Source of the DNA: DASRFA01 sp035651755
GTDB lineage: Bacteria; Desulfobacterota; Binatia; UBA12015
NCBI GenBank assembly: GCA_035651755.1
Contig: DASRFA010000007.1
Location: 62,001-126,000, forward strand
Direction of reading: 5' to 3'
Length of the DNA: 64,000 bases
Part shown: positions 47,142-55,847 of the stretch, piece by piece
Numbering within the stretch: the stretch's first letter is position 1
Layout of the letters: every line of letters starts with the position of its first letter
Notes under the pieces: generated by a model
Databases searched by the model: none
Seen by the model: the letters and a program-made list of their open reading frames with translations, nothing else
Told to the model about the DNA's origin: nothing
Program-made: the position numbers and the translations under genes

Positions 47142-48179
47142 TCATCTGGGCGAGGATGGCGCTCGGGAGGTCGCGAGCTTCGCTCCCGCCAGCGACTCGC
47201 GAAACACCCGTTGCACGTGCGGCGCGCCCGTCAGGAGAAGAAGCGCGGCGATGCCGAGGAAGCCGTACGAGGTCGAGACGCGACTCAGGGCCAGTGCCAC
47301 AGGAAGCAGCAAAAAGTAGTAGTCGGCCAGGGGAGCCTCTCCATACCGCTGGAGCCTCGAGCGGAACGAGGCGGAAGGGCGCATCAGCATTCGCCCTGAG
47401 CCCCAGATCACCAGGGCGATGAGGGCCGGTCGTGACATCGGCCAGCCGACGAGCAGCGTCACCGCGAGAAGTCCGATCTCGGACGCGAACGACCCGAGGA
47501 TCACCGGCCACGCCCGCTCGCCGCTCGACACGTAGGTTCTGACCCCCACCCGTCGGTCCGCGAGAGCGTCCGCGAGCTGGTGAACGGCGATCCAGCGAAG
47601 GCCGATCGCAAACCCGAGCGCGGCCAGCGACCAGGCCACCGGACGAAGGCATCTCGGGGATCCCACCGCCGAAACGGCGAGAATGGGAAGGCTCCATTGA
47701 GCCGCTGCAGCGGCAGCCAGTCCCCAGATCCCGCGCTCCTTCAACCTGGTTGGTCGGACTGAATACGCGAGAGCCGTCGCAAGGCCCATCAGGAGAAAGG
47801 CAGGGCCGGCAGCGTTGCCCGCCCATAGCAGGCAAAGCGCGAATGCGCCGCTCGCCGTGAGCACCAGGAACAGCGCCTGGCCGACGGGCGAGATCGGCAC
47901 AGCGCGATTCGGCTTCCCCGCTGGCCGATCGGTGGACTGGTCGGAAATGTCATTGACGCCATATCCGAACGCGGCCAGCAATACGACGGAGCCCATCATC
48001 TGCACGATGGTCAGCGGCTGCACCGCCGGAGGGGCGAGCAGAAGCCCGCATGCGGTGATGAACGGCAGCTTGGATTGAAACCAGTCGCGCGGCCTCGAGA
48101 GTCGAATCCAGTCGGTCAAGAGCATGGGAAGCAGCGAGCTGGCGCTCGGACGGGCCGTCAGTCGAGGGGCGGAGCGCAC
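47142..48179 (-). CDS. UbiA-family prenyltransferase
   Basis: A 345-residue membrane protein (start GTG 48179; an ATG at 48125 in MLLTDWIRLSRPRDW is a possible later start and gives better family alignment). The first Asp-rich motif is NDISDQSTDRPAGKPNRA (NDxxDxxxD), the prenyl-diphosphate/Mg site; the second is the shorter HQLADALADRRVGVR (DxxxD). Eight to nine hydrophobic helices surround them (LGLLLAPP..., ALYALF-like segments). It faces the plus-strand cluster convergently, with a 150-nt gap. Similarity is to UbiA/DPPR-synthase-like enzymes that prenylate aromatic or sugar-phosphate acceptors; the acceptor is unknown. With P450, GT and MT it suggests a prenylated, glycosylated product. 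Confidence 0.83.
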   Translation of the reverse strand: MRSAPRLTARPSASSLLPMLLTDWIRLSRPRDWFQSKLPFITACGLLLAPPAVQPLTIVQMMGSVVLLAAFGYGVNDISDQSTDRPAGKPNRAVPISPVGQALFLVLTASGAFALCLLWAGNAAGPAFLLMGLATALAYSVRPTRLKERGIWGLAAAAAAQWSLPILAVSAVGSPRCLRPVAWSLAALGFAIGLRWIAVHQLADALADRRVGVRTYVSSGERAWPVILGSFASEIGLLAVTLLVGWPMSRPALIALVIWGSGRMLMRPSASFRSRLQRYGEAPLADYYFLLLPVALALSRVSTSYGFLGIAALLLLTGAPHVQRVFRESLAGAKLATSRAPSSPR

Positions 48180-48740
48180 GAGATGTCTCGCGCGCGCCGC
48201 CTCGGCTTCCGCGCCAATCCAGCATCCCTCCGGAGAGCGGTCGGCTCTTCAGATCGAGCAATTGGTAAGTGCTTGCAAGCGACTTGAGCGTGAAATTTCA
48301 CTGCCAGTCGCCGTACACGTTCCTTTCCGGCGGAGTGCCGCACAAGAGGGAGGTATCTTGCCTGGCAGCTACGCGGGGGGAAGGTCGTCGGAAGTCAGCT
48401 CGTCTACCTGCTGCGACTCTCGGGAGGCGACGGTACAAGGAGGTGAAACGACCCGTCAAGTATTCGCGTGAGGCCCGCCGATGGTTGGTGTCGACCCGAC
48501 GGGCGACCTGCCCCGCCCGGTCGGCCGCCCGGGCCTCGTCCTCGCCCGCGGGCGTTTTGAGGCTGTCACGAGAAGGGGGGTAAGCGTCGTCGCCGCCGGT
48601 GCGAGCCCTGCGATCGCCGTCGCAATCTCGACCGCGCCGCCGCGCTCGCGTTGCCTGCGCGGCGGCGTGCGTTATTTGCAAGAATCAAGGAACGAAACGA
48701 ACGCCCGTGTCCCACTACCTCACACGGGATCGGATCGAAC
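48180..48740. other. Right end of island B
   Basis: 561 nt between UbiA and tRNA-Leu with no gene I can support. It contains palindromes GCTTGCAAGC (48271-48280) and GTGAAATTTCAC (48290-48301) upstream of UbiA. No integrase is present where one would be expected beside a tRNA target. Confidence 0.5.
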
Positions 48741-48824
48741 TGCGAGGAGGGGGACTTGAACCCCCACGGGTTTTACCCCACTAGCCCCTCAAACTAGCGC
48801 GTCTGCCAGTTCCGCCATCCTCGC
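48741..48824 (-). tRNA. tRNA-Leu (GAG)
   Basis: 84 nt on the minus strand, starting GCGAGGATGGCGGAACTGG. A 7-bp acceptor stem (GCGAGGA with TCCTCGC), a long variable arm (GGGGTAAAACCC) as in Leu tRNAs, anticodon stem CTAGT/GCTAG around loop TTGAGGG with anticodon GAG, and T-arm GGGGGTTCAAGTCCCCC. CCA is not encoded; the discriminator is A. Its 3' half is the sequence repeated at the two att-like sites. Confidence 0.9.
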
Positions 48825-48910
48825 AAAGAAAGCGCCCGCGCCGCGATGCGGCTCGGGCGCCGAAGACCGACGTTAACGCGCGACCGGTCGTGGCTCAACC
48901 CGCGCCGCCG

Positions 48911-49486
48911 TCACGGCTGTGCCGGAGCCCCCTCCGGCGCGCTCGCGCTCCGCCCCGCCGCTCCGCCGTCCGCCGCTGCTCCCGCCTTCGGCGCCGCGGC
49001 CGGTGCGTCGCCCGCCGGTGCCGGCTTGCCGGCCGCACCGGCCGCATTGGCCGCATTGCCCTTCGCCGCGTCGTCGGTCGCCGCTCCGCCGCCTGCGGCG
49101 GCCTCGCCCGCCCTGCCGGCCGACGCCTCCGGGCCCGTGGCCGCATTCTCGCCCGCCGCGCCGGCGGCCGGAGCCTGCTGCGCTTCGTCGCCGCCCGTCG
49201 CTGGCACGGTGATCGGCGGCGGCTCCGTCGGGATGGCGTCGACGATCGACGACGACAGGTGCCGCGTCGAGCTCCACGTCAGGAAGAGCGACGTGAACAT
49301 GAAGAGCGCGGCGGTCCACGTCGTGAGCCGCGTGAGCAGGTTCCCGGCTCCGCTCGACCCGAAGATCGTCTGGCTCGACCCGCCGAAGACCGCGCCGATG
49401 TCGGCGCCCTTCCCGGTCTGCAGCAGCACGACCACGATCAAGAAGAAGCACGCGACCACGTGCAGGACGGTGATGACGATCGACAT
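48911..49486 (-). CDS. secG: Preprotein translocase subunit SecG with long Ala/Pro-rich tail
   Basis: 191 residues. Residues 1-70 are SecG: helix 1 MSIVITVLHVVACFFLIVVV, then the conserved LLQTGKGADIGAVFGG, SSQTIFG and FGSSGAGNLL loop, and helix 2 WTAALFMFTSLFLTW. After residue 75 comes a low-complexity tail of about 115 residues rich in Ala, Gly and Pro (PAAGAAGENAATG, GGGAATDDAAK), longer than in typical SecG. It is the last gene after pgk-tpiA, separated from tpiA by 20 nt; the order pgk-tpiA-secG followed by tRNA-Leu is a common bacterial arrangement. SecG assists the SecYE channel. Confidence 0.93.
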   Translation of the reverse strand: MSIVITVLHVVACFFLIVVVLLQTGKGADIGAVFGGSSQTIFGSSGAGNLLTRLTTWTAALFMFTSLFLTWSSTRHLSSSIVDAIPTEPPPITVPATGGDEAQQAPAAGAAGENAATGPEASAGRAGEAAAGGGAATDDAAKGNAANAAGAAGKPAPAGDAPAAAPKAGAAADGGAAGRSASAPEGAPAQP

Positions 49487-49506
49487 GATGGCTGACCTTC
49501 GTTCGT

Positions 49507-50259
49507 TTAGCTCTGATATTCGACGATGCGCGTGAACCCCGCCACGTCGAGGCTCGCGCCGCCGACGAGCGCGCCGTCGATGTCGGGCTCGGCCATGAGG
49601 CCGTCGATGTTGTCGGGCTTGACGCTGCCGCCGTAGAGGATCGGGATCTCGTCCGCCGGAAGCGCGAGCTCGCGCAGCAGCGCGCGGAGCTGCCCGTGCA
49701 CCTCCTGCGCCTGCTCGCGCGTCGCGACCCGGCCGGTCCCGATCGCCCAGACCGGCTCGTACGCGACCACGATGCGCCGCGCCTGCGCCGCCGAAACGCC
49801 ACGCAGAGCGGCGTCGACTTGGGAGCTCACGACGGCGAGCGTCCGCCCGTCGTCGCGCTGCTCGAGCGTCTCGCCGACGCACACGATCGCCGTGAGCTCG
49901 TTTGCGAGCGCGCTCTCGATCTTCCGGCGGATCATCTCGTCGGTCTCCCCGAAGAGGCACCGGCGCTCGGAGTGTCCGAGGATGACGTGCGTGGCGCCGG
50001 CGTCGCGCACCATCGCCGGCGAGACCTCGCCCGTGAACGCGCCCTTCGCCTCCCAGTGCATGTTCTGGGCGGAGAGCGCGATGCGGGTCCCGCGGATCGC
50101 GTCGCGGACGGTCGCGAGGGCCGTGAAGGGCGGGGCGAGCACGACCTGCCGGTCGCTCCGGGCGCCGACGGCGCGCGCGAGCCCGCCCGCGAGCGCGGCC
50201 GCCTCGGCCGTCGTGCCGTGCATCTTCCAGTTGCCTGCCAGAATCGGGGTGCGGGCCAT
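49507..50259 (-). CDS. tpiA: Triosephosphate isomerase
   Basis: A 250-residue TIM, normal length. The active site is complete: N10-x-K12 in GNWKMHG, H96 in VILGHSERR, and E168 in AYEPVWAIGTG; the phosphate loop GGSVKPDN and ALVGGASLD are at the C-terminus. It interconverts dihydroxyacetone phosphate and glyceraldehyde 3-phosphate in glycolysis/Calvin-type flux. It lies 57 nt downstream of pgk on the same strand and likely in one transcript with secG. Confidence 0.97.
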   Translation of the reverse strand: MARTPILAGNWKMHGTTAEAAALAGGLARAVGARSDRQVVLAPPFTALATVRDAIRGTRIALSAQNMHWEAKGAFTGEVSPAMVRDAGATHVILGHSERRCLFGETDEMIRRKIESALANELTAIVCVGETLEQRDDGRTLAVVSSQVDAALRGVSAAQARRIVVAYEPVWAIGTGRVATREQAQEVHGQLRALLRELALPADEIPILYGGSVKPDNIDGLMAEPDIDGALVGGASLDVAGFTRIVEYQS

Positions 50260-50316
50260 CGCCTCTACCGAAGCCCGGGCTTTAAGCAGAACGGCCGCCC
50301 GCGGGCCACCGCCAAA

Positions 50317-51504
50317 TCAGCCGTCGAGCGCCGCGATCCCGGGCAGCGTCCGGCCCTCGAGGAACTCGAGCGAGGCGCCGCCGCCCGTCGAGATGTGCGT
50401 GATCCGGTCCGCGACCCCGGCTTGCGCGACCGCCGCCACCGAGTCGCCGCCGCCGACGACCGTCGTCGCCTGCCGGGCGTCGGCGAGGGCGTGCGCGACC
50501 GCCACCGTCCCCGCCGCGAACTCCGGGATCTCGAAGATGCCCATCGGCCCGTTCCAGAGGACGGTCCTCGCCCCGGCGATCTCGCGCGCGAAGGCGGCGC
50601 GGGTCGCGGGGCCGATGTCGACGCCGAGCCAGCCGGCGTCGATCGCGGGGCCGCACACCTTCGACTCGGCGCCCGCCTCGGGCTTCCGCGCCGCGACGTG
50701 GTCCGTCGGCAGGAGGACGCGGGCTCCCCGCTTCGCCGCCTTCGCGAGCGTCTCGCGCGCGAGATCGACCTTGTCGGCCTCCACGCGCGACGCGCCGACC
50801 CCGATGCCCTGCGCCCGGAGGAACGTGTACGCCATCGCGCCGCCGATCAGCAGCGCGTCGATCTTCGGCAGCAGGCTCTCGATCACGCCGATCTTGTCGG
50901 AGACCTTCGCGCCGCCGAGGATCGCGACGAACGGGCGCTCCGCGCCCGCGAGGAGCTGGCCCAGGTGGCGCACCTCGTCGCGCATGAGAAGGCCGGCCGC
51001 GCGCACCGGCACGAAGGCGGCGATCCCCGCCGTGGATGCGTGCGCCCGGTGCGCGGCGCCGAACGCGTCGTTCACCCAGACGTCGGCCAGGGAGGCGAGG
51101 GCGCGCGCGAAGCCGGGATCGTTCTTCTCCTCCTCGGCGTGGAAGCGCAGGTTCTCGAGCAGAAGCACGTCGCCGTCGCGCAGGCCCGCGACGGCGCGCT
51201 CGACCTCCGGGCCGACGCAGTCGGGAGCGAGCGGGACGGGCTTCCCGAGGAGCTCGGCGAGCCGGCGCGCGACTGGCGCGAGGCTCTGCGCCGGATCCGG
51301 CTTCCCCTTCGGCCGGCCGAGGTGGGAGGCGAGCACCACCCGGGCGCCGTGCTCGATCGCGTACCGCACGGTCGGGAGGCTCGCGCGGATGCGCGAGTCG
51401 TCCGTGATCTCGACGCGGCCGTCGCGGCTCGCGAGCGGGACGTTGTAGTCGACGCGGACGAACGCGCGCTTTCCCGTCAGCTCGAGCTCATCGATGATCT
51501 TCAT
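50317..51504 (-). CDS. pgk: Phosphoglycerate kinase
   Basis: A 395-residue PGK: N-terminal substrate domain with FVRVDYNVPLA, the 3-phosphoglycerate-binding VVLASHLGRPKGKPDP and NDAFGAAHRAHAS; C-terminal nucleotide domain with FVAILGGAKVSDKI, LIGGAMAYTF, TVLWNGPMGIFE and TTVVGGGDSVAAV, ending with the hinge THISTGGGASLEFLEG. It makes ATP from 1,3-bisphosphoglycerate. It opens the minus-strand pgk-tpiA-secG run. The usual preceding gapA is absent; the upstream neighbour is the divergent tol operon. Confidence 0.97.
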   Translation of the reverse strand: MKIIDELELTGKRAFVRVDYNVPLASRDGRVEITDDSRIRASLPTVRYAIEHGARVVLASHLGRPKGKPDPAQSLAPVARRLAELLGKPVPLAPDCVGPEVERAVAGLRDGDVLLLENLRFHAEEEKNDPGFARALASLADVWVNDAFGAAHRAHASTAGIAAFVPVRAAGLLMRDEVRHLGQLLAGAERPFVAILGGAKVSDKIGVIESLLPKIDALLIGGAMAYTFLRAQGIGVGASRVEADKVDLARETLAKAAKRGARVLLPTDHVAARKPEAGAESKVCGPAIDAGWLGVDIGPATRAAFAREIAGARTVLWNGPMGIFEIPEFAAGTVAVAHALADARQATTVVGGGDSVAAVAQAGVADRITHISTGGGASLEFLEGRTLPGIAALDG

Positions 51505-51812
51505 CGCCGCACCTCACGGCGGTCGCCAGCGCGACCTTCCGTCCGCTTCGGGTTTGCATTTCCGACGAAGATCGCGCCCGAGCGCGCGTCCAATGGAAGC
51601 CCGCCGGGAGCGCCGCCGGCCGGACCGGTCGCGACCGGCGCACGTCGGAATGGCGGGAACCCTAGATTGCGATCGACGCATGTCAAGCCGATGCTCGGAT
51701 CCGCCCGCAGGGCAGGGCGGCGGAGCCACCGCCGCGGCGCAGGGCGCAATTGACCGCGAGGCGGCGGCGAGGTTTATGAAGCGCAGGACGCGGTGGTGAG
51801 CGGGGTGGAGCG
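51505..51812. other. Divergent intergenic region pgk / tolQ
   Basis: 308 nt that must carry the two promoters. I see no clear sigma-70 boxes and no RNA element; the plus strand ends with GGAGCG before the tolQ start. Confidence 0.5.
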
Positions 51813-52490
51813 ATGATGGATCATCTGTTCCACGGGACGGGGCCGGTCGTCCTGGCCGTCCTGTGGATCCTGATCGCGTGCTCGGCGGGAAGCTGGGGCG
51901 TGACGTTCCACAAGCTCGGGCAGCTCCGGCGCGCGCGCAAGCAGTCGGAGCGCTTCGTCGAGATCTTCTGGGAGTCGAAGAGCCTCACCCAGATCCACAC
52001 CGCGAGCCTCGAGTTCAAGCAGAGCCCCGTCGCGCAGGTCTTCCGGTCGGGCTACCAGGAGCTCCTCCGGCTCACGCGCGCGAAGCGCCAGGAGAAGGGC
52101 GAGGGCGAGTCCGACATCGAGCTCGGCGGCGCGGCGAACGTCGAGCGGGCGCTCCGGCGTGCGACGAACCAGGAGGTCACCAAGCTCGAGCGCGCGCTCA
52201 CTTTCCTCGCGACCACCGCCGCGACCGCGCCGTTCATCGGGCTCTTCGGTACGGTGTGGGGCATCATGGACGCGTTCCGCGGCCTCTCGACGGCGCAGAC
52301 GTCGAGCATCCAGGCGGTCGCCCCCGGCATCGCGGAGGCGCTCGTCGCCACTGCCGTCGGACTCGCGGCGGCGATCCCCGCGGTCGTCGCCTACAATTAC
52401 TTCTCGCGCGAGGTCCGGGTCCTGCACGCCGACATGGAGAACTTCTCCGCGGAGTTCCTGAACATCGCCGAGCGTCACTTCCTCTCGTGA
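51813..52490 (+). CDS. tolQ: TolQ proton-channel subunit
   Basis: 225 residues of the MotA/TolQ/ExbB family: a first helix PVVLAVLWILIACSAGSWG, a cytoplasmic loop (residues about 45-125), then the conserved ALTFLATTAATAPFIGLFGT, VWGIMDAF and ALVATAVGLAAAIPAVVAYN helices, with the Thr residues of the proton path. It works with TolR to power TolA during outer-membrane constriction. The start ATG 51813 is preceded by GGAGCG. It heads a six-gene plus-strand operon; tolR follows at 27 nt. Confidence 0.95.
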   Translation: MMDHLFHGTGPVVLAVLWILIACSAGSWGVTFHKLGQLRRARKQSERFVEIFWESKSLTQIHTASLEFKQSPVAQVFRSGYQELLRLTRAKRQEKGEGESDIELGGAANVERALRRATNQEVTKLERALTFLATTAATAPFIGLFGTVWGIMDAFRGLSTAQTSSIQAVAPGIAEALVATAVGLAAAIPAVVAYNYFSREVRVLHADMENFSAEFLNIAERHFLS

Positions 52491-52517
52491 CGGCGCACGA
52501 CGCACTGGGGGGCGACC

Positions 52518-52937
52518 ATGGCATTCGATCAGCGCGGCGGCTCGAACGGCTCGATGTCGCAGATCAACGTCACGCCGCTCGTCGACGTGATGCTGGTGCT
52601 GCTCGTCATCTTCATGGTGACGGCCCCGATCCTCCAGCAGGGCGTCAGCGTCGACCTGCCGCGCGCACAGGCGGGCTCGCTCGCCGGCAAGGAGGAGCAG
52701 CTCGTCGTGTCGATCACCAAGTCCGGCGACCTGTACCTGAACGAGAAGCAGATGAACGCGGCTTCGCTCGAGGCGCAGCTCCGCCAGATCGCGGGCGAGC
52801 GGCCGGACGGGCAGGTGTTCGTGCGCGCCGACCAGAGCGTTCCCTACGGCGACGTCGTGCGGGTGATGGCGGCGATCAAGGCGGCGGGGATCCGCAAGGT
52901 CGGCATGGTGACGCAGCTCCCCTCCGGCGCGTCGTGA
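52518..52937 (+). CDS. tolR: TolR
   Basis: A 139-residue ExbD/TolR protein: a short cytoplasmic N-end, one helix PLVDVMLVLLVIFMVTAP with the essential D23, then a periplasmic domain (VDLPRAQAG, EEQLVVSITKSGDLYLN, VFVRADQSVPYGDVVRVMA). A GGGGGGCGACC-type site precedes ATG 52518. It pairs with TolQ in the motor. The C-terminus is short and lacks extra domains. Confidence 0.95.
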   Translation: MAFDQRGGSNGSMSQINVTPLVDVMLVLLVIFMVTAPILQQGVSVDLPRAQAGSLAGKEEQLVVSITKSGDLYLNEKQMNAASLEAQLRQIAGERPDGQVFVRADQSVPYGDVVRVMAAIKAAGIRKVGMVTQLPSGAS

Positions 52938-53013
52938 GCGGTGGCCGTCGCGCGCGCCTCGCGCGACGCGGCGGTCGCGGACGCCGTCGGGGAGCCGGCG
53001 GGAAGCGGCGGCC

Positions 53014-54282
53014 TTGAAGCGCGATCGCCCTCCCATCCTGACGGAGAGGGGCTTCGACCGCCGCCTGGCGGCGATGGTCGCGATCGCCTTCGCCCTGCAC
53101 TTCGTCGTGCTCGGGATCCTGGCCTTGCTCGGCGAGTTCCGCATTCGACCGCGCGCCGACAGCGAGTCGTACACCGTCGAAGTCGTCGACGGCGGCGAGC
53201 TCGGCGGGCACATGCCGTCGGGTCTTCCCGACGTGCGGATCGGGCCAGCCGGGCCGCGCCGTCCGGCGCCGCGCCCGCCCGCGCCGCCGAAGGCTCCGCC
53301 CCCGCCGCCCGAGCCGCCGAAGCTGGCGCAGGCTCCGCCACCGCTGCCCGAGGTGAAGCCCGAGCCGCCCCCGCCGCCCAAGCCGGAGCCCAAGCCCGAG
53401 CCGAAGGCGGAGGAGCCGAAGCCGCCGTCGCAGGTGCTGGCGGAGGCGGAGCCGGACGAGGGCGAGAAGCTCATCGTGCCGGCCACGCCGACGCCGGTGC
53501 GCGCGACACCGCGGCCGACTCCGCCGCCGGCCGCGACGCCGCGGCCGACGGCGCCGCCGACCGCCGCGCCGACCCGGAAGCCCGCGCCGAGCGCGACCCC
53601 GCCGCCGGCTCCGCGCCCGAGCCCGACCGCCATCGCGATCGCGAAGCCGGCGCCGACGCGAACGCCGGCCCCGGCGCCGCCGCGCCCGACCGCGACGCCG
53701 GCGGAGAAGCGCGGCGCCGCGCCGACGCCGACGCCGAAATCGCGCGACGCGCAGATCGCCGATGCGCTCGCGCGCGTCCAGCAGCGCGTCGGCCAGACCC
53801 GGCCGCCGGCGGAGCCGGCGCGACCGCCCGGCGAGGCGCCGGCCGAGCGTCCGGCGGCGCCCGGTGCGATGGCCCGCGGGCCCGCGACCGGCGGGGAGTC
53901 CGGCGGCGGGGTCGGCGGCACCGACGCGCCCGACGCGAGCCGTCGGATCGGCGTCGGTCCGGGCGCCGGGGGAGCCGGGAAGGTGCGCGGCCTCGAGTTC
54001 CTCCTCTATTACAACCAGATGATCGCGCGCATCCGGAGCACGTGGGCGTGGGCGGGCGGAAAGCCCGACCTCGTCGTGAAGGTCAGGTTCCGGATCCTCG
54101 ACGACGGGACGATCTCGGAGCTGCGCGTGACCGAGCCTTCGGGCGATCGATCCTACGACGCGTCGGTCGTGCGCGCGGTGCGCGGCGCGAGCCCGCTCAG
54201 CCCGCCGCCCGCCGCCTATCGCAACGATTTCGCGGACGTCGAGCTCACCTTCCAGCCGAGCGATCTGAAAGCGCCCGGCTGA
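53014..54282 (+). CDS. tolA: TolA/TonB-like protein with proline-rich spanner
   Basis: 422 residues from TTG 53014; a GTG upstream is possible but TTG gives the basic N-terminus KRDRPPILTERGFDRR. One membrane helix (AAMVAIAFALHFVVLGILAL) is followed by a periplasmic spanner of about 240 residues dominated by Pro and charged PxP repeats (PPPPPEPPK, KPEPKPEPKAEEPK) instead of the Ala-rich helix of enterobacterial TolA. The C-terminal TonB-fold domain is about 90 residues (LLYYNQMIARIRSTWAWAG, VVKVRFRILDDGTISELRV, DRSYDASVVRAVRGASP). Its place between tolR and tolB makes it the TolA of the complex despite TonB-like composition. Confidence 0.85.
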   Translation: MKRDRPPILTERGFDRRLAAMVAIAFALHFVVLGILALLGEFRIRPRADSESYTVEVVDGGELGGHMPSGLPDVRIGPAGPRRPAPRPPAPPKAPPPPPEPPKLAQAPPPLPEVKPEPPPPPKPEPKPEPKAEEPKPPSQVLAEAEPDEGEKLIVPATPTPVRATPRPTPPPAATPRPTAPPTAAPTRKPAPSATPPPAPRPSPTAIAIAKPAPTRTPAPAPPRPTATPAEKRGAAPTPTPKSRDAQIADALARVQQRVGQTRPPAEPARPPGEAPAERPAAPGAMARGPATGGESGGGVGGTDAPDASRRIGVGPGAGGAGKVRGLEFLLYYNQMIARIRSTWAWAGGKPDLVVKVRFRILDDGTISELRVTEPSGDRSYDASVVRAVRGASPLSPPPAAYRNDFADVELTFQPSDLKAPG

Positions 54283-54322
54283 CGGGCCGCTCGACCAGGC
54301 CATGGGATTCGAGAGGAGCGAG

Positions 54323-55612
54323 ATGAGGACACGGAAGAAGGATGCGGCGTGCGCGATCCTGGCGGCGGTCGTGGTCGGTCTCGCGCCGGCCGGCGCGCTG
54401 GCGCAGGTGCGCGGGACGATCGTCGGCCCGGGCGAGACCGCGTTTCCGATCGCGATCGCGCCGCTCGCCGGATCGGGCGGCGACCCGTGCTCGCGCCGCT
54501 TCGTCGACACCCTGTCGCGCGACCTCGACCTCTCGGGCTTCTTCCGCATCCTCGAGGCGAGCGGCGGCGACGAAGGCGCGGACGCGTACGGCAACTCGGC
54601 AGCGATCGGCGCGCGCCTCCTCGTCCGGGGCGTCTGCGACGTCAACGGCGACGACGTCTCGCTCGAAACGCGCCTCTACGACGTTGCCGAGCGCCGGCAG
54701 CTCGGCGGCAAGCGCTACCAGGGTAGTCGGCGCGACGTCCGGCGCATGGCGAACCGCTTCGCCGACGAGATCATGCGGATCGCGACCGGCGAGCGCGGCC
54801 CGTTCGACACCCGGATCGCGTTCGTTTCGACCCGCGCCGGCCGCGCCAAGGAGCTCTTCGAGATGGGCTTCGACGGCGAGGAAATCCGCCAGCTCACGCG
54901 CAACGGCACGATCAACCTGTCGCCGAGCTGGTCGCCGAACGGGCACGAGATCCTCTTCACGTCCTTCCGGGACGGCCGTCCGAAGCTCTACGTGATGGAC
55001 GTCGCGAGCGGACGCGACCGCGTGCTGCTCGAGGGCCCGGGGCTCACCAACGGCGGCCGCTTCTCTCCCGACGGCGACCTCATCGCGGCTTCGCGGGAGG
55101 AGTCGAAGGGAGATTCGGAGATCGTGCTCATCGACCGCGGCGGCTCGATCGTGCGGCGGCTCGCGTCGCACGGCGGCATCGACGTGAGCCCGACGTGGTC
55201 CCCCGACGGCCATCAGGTCGCTTTCTGCTCGACGCGTGGCGGGTCGCCCCAGATCTACGTGACCGACGCCGGCGGCGGCACGGTGCGACGGGTCACGTAC
55301 TCCGGCTCGTACAATACCTCGCCCGCGTGGTCGCCGCGCGGCGACAAGATCGCGTACACCGGGCGCGTCGGCGGGCGCTTCCAGATCATGGTGGTGAGCG
55401 CCTCGGGCGGGGAGGCGCAGCAGCTCACCTCGAGCGGCGGCGACAACATCGACCCGACGTGGTCGCCCGACGGCCGCTACATCCTCTTCAGCTCGTCGCG
55501 CTCCGGCGCGCCGCAGCTCTACATGATGGACGAGCGCGGCGTGAAGCAGCGACAATTGATTCGGGGTCCGGGGGGTGATACCAGTCCGGCCTGGTCGTCC
55601 TGGATCGAATGA
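54323..55612 (+). CDS. tolB: TolB
   Basis: 429 residues from ATG 54323, with GAGAGGAG upstream; the frame upstream to 54302 is not needed. A signal peptide (ACAILAAVVVGLAPAGALA) leads to a periplasmic N-terminal domain (residues about 30-160) and then a six-bladed PD40 propeller with repeated SPSWSPNGHEILFTS, GRFSPDGDLIAASRE, SPTWSPDGHQVAFCS, TSPAWSPRGDKIAYTG and DPTWSPDGRYILFSS motifs. It binds Pal and TolA in the periplasm. It is followed by pal with a 235-nt gap. Confidence 0.96.
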   Translation: MRTRKKDAACAILAAVVVGLAPAGALAQVRGTIVGPGETAFPIAIAPLAGSGGDPCSRRFVDTLSRDLDLSGFFRILEASGGDEGADAYGNSAAIGARLLVRGVCDVNGDDVSLETRLYDVAERRQLGGKRYQGSRRDVRRMANRFADEIMRIATGERGPFDTRIAFVSTRAGRAKELFEMGFDGEEIRQLTRNGTINLSPSWSPNGHEILFTSFRDGRPKLYVMDVASGRDRVLLEGPGLTNGGRFSPDGDLIAASREESKGDSEIVLIDRGGSIVRRLASHGGIDVSPTWSPDGHQVAFCSTRGGSPQIYVTDAGGGTVRRVTYSGSYNTSPAWSPRGDKIAYTGRVGGRFQIMVVSASGGEAQQLTSSGGDNIDPTWSPDGRYILFSSSRSGAPQLYMMDERGVKQRQLIRGPGGDTSPAWSSWIE

Positions 55613-55847
55613 GGCAACCGATCGGAGGGGAGAGCTCGTGATCGCGCGCCCCGGCAGGCGGCCACACCCCGCTCTGGGAGCGGATGATCCCGCCTTCGGC
55701 GTCGCGCCAATTCGGGCAGATCGTGCGCATCGCGATGGGTCGCAACGGATCGCGACGGATCGCGATGCAGTCCCTTCTCGACGGCTGCCGCCGTCACCTG
55801 CGGAACGGAGAACCATGGAGCGTCAAGCGAGGATCGAGGAGGTGTTG

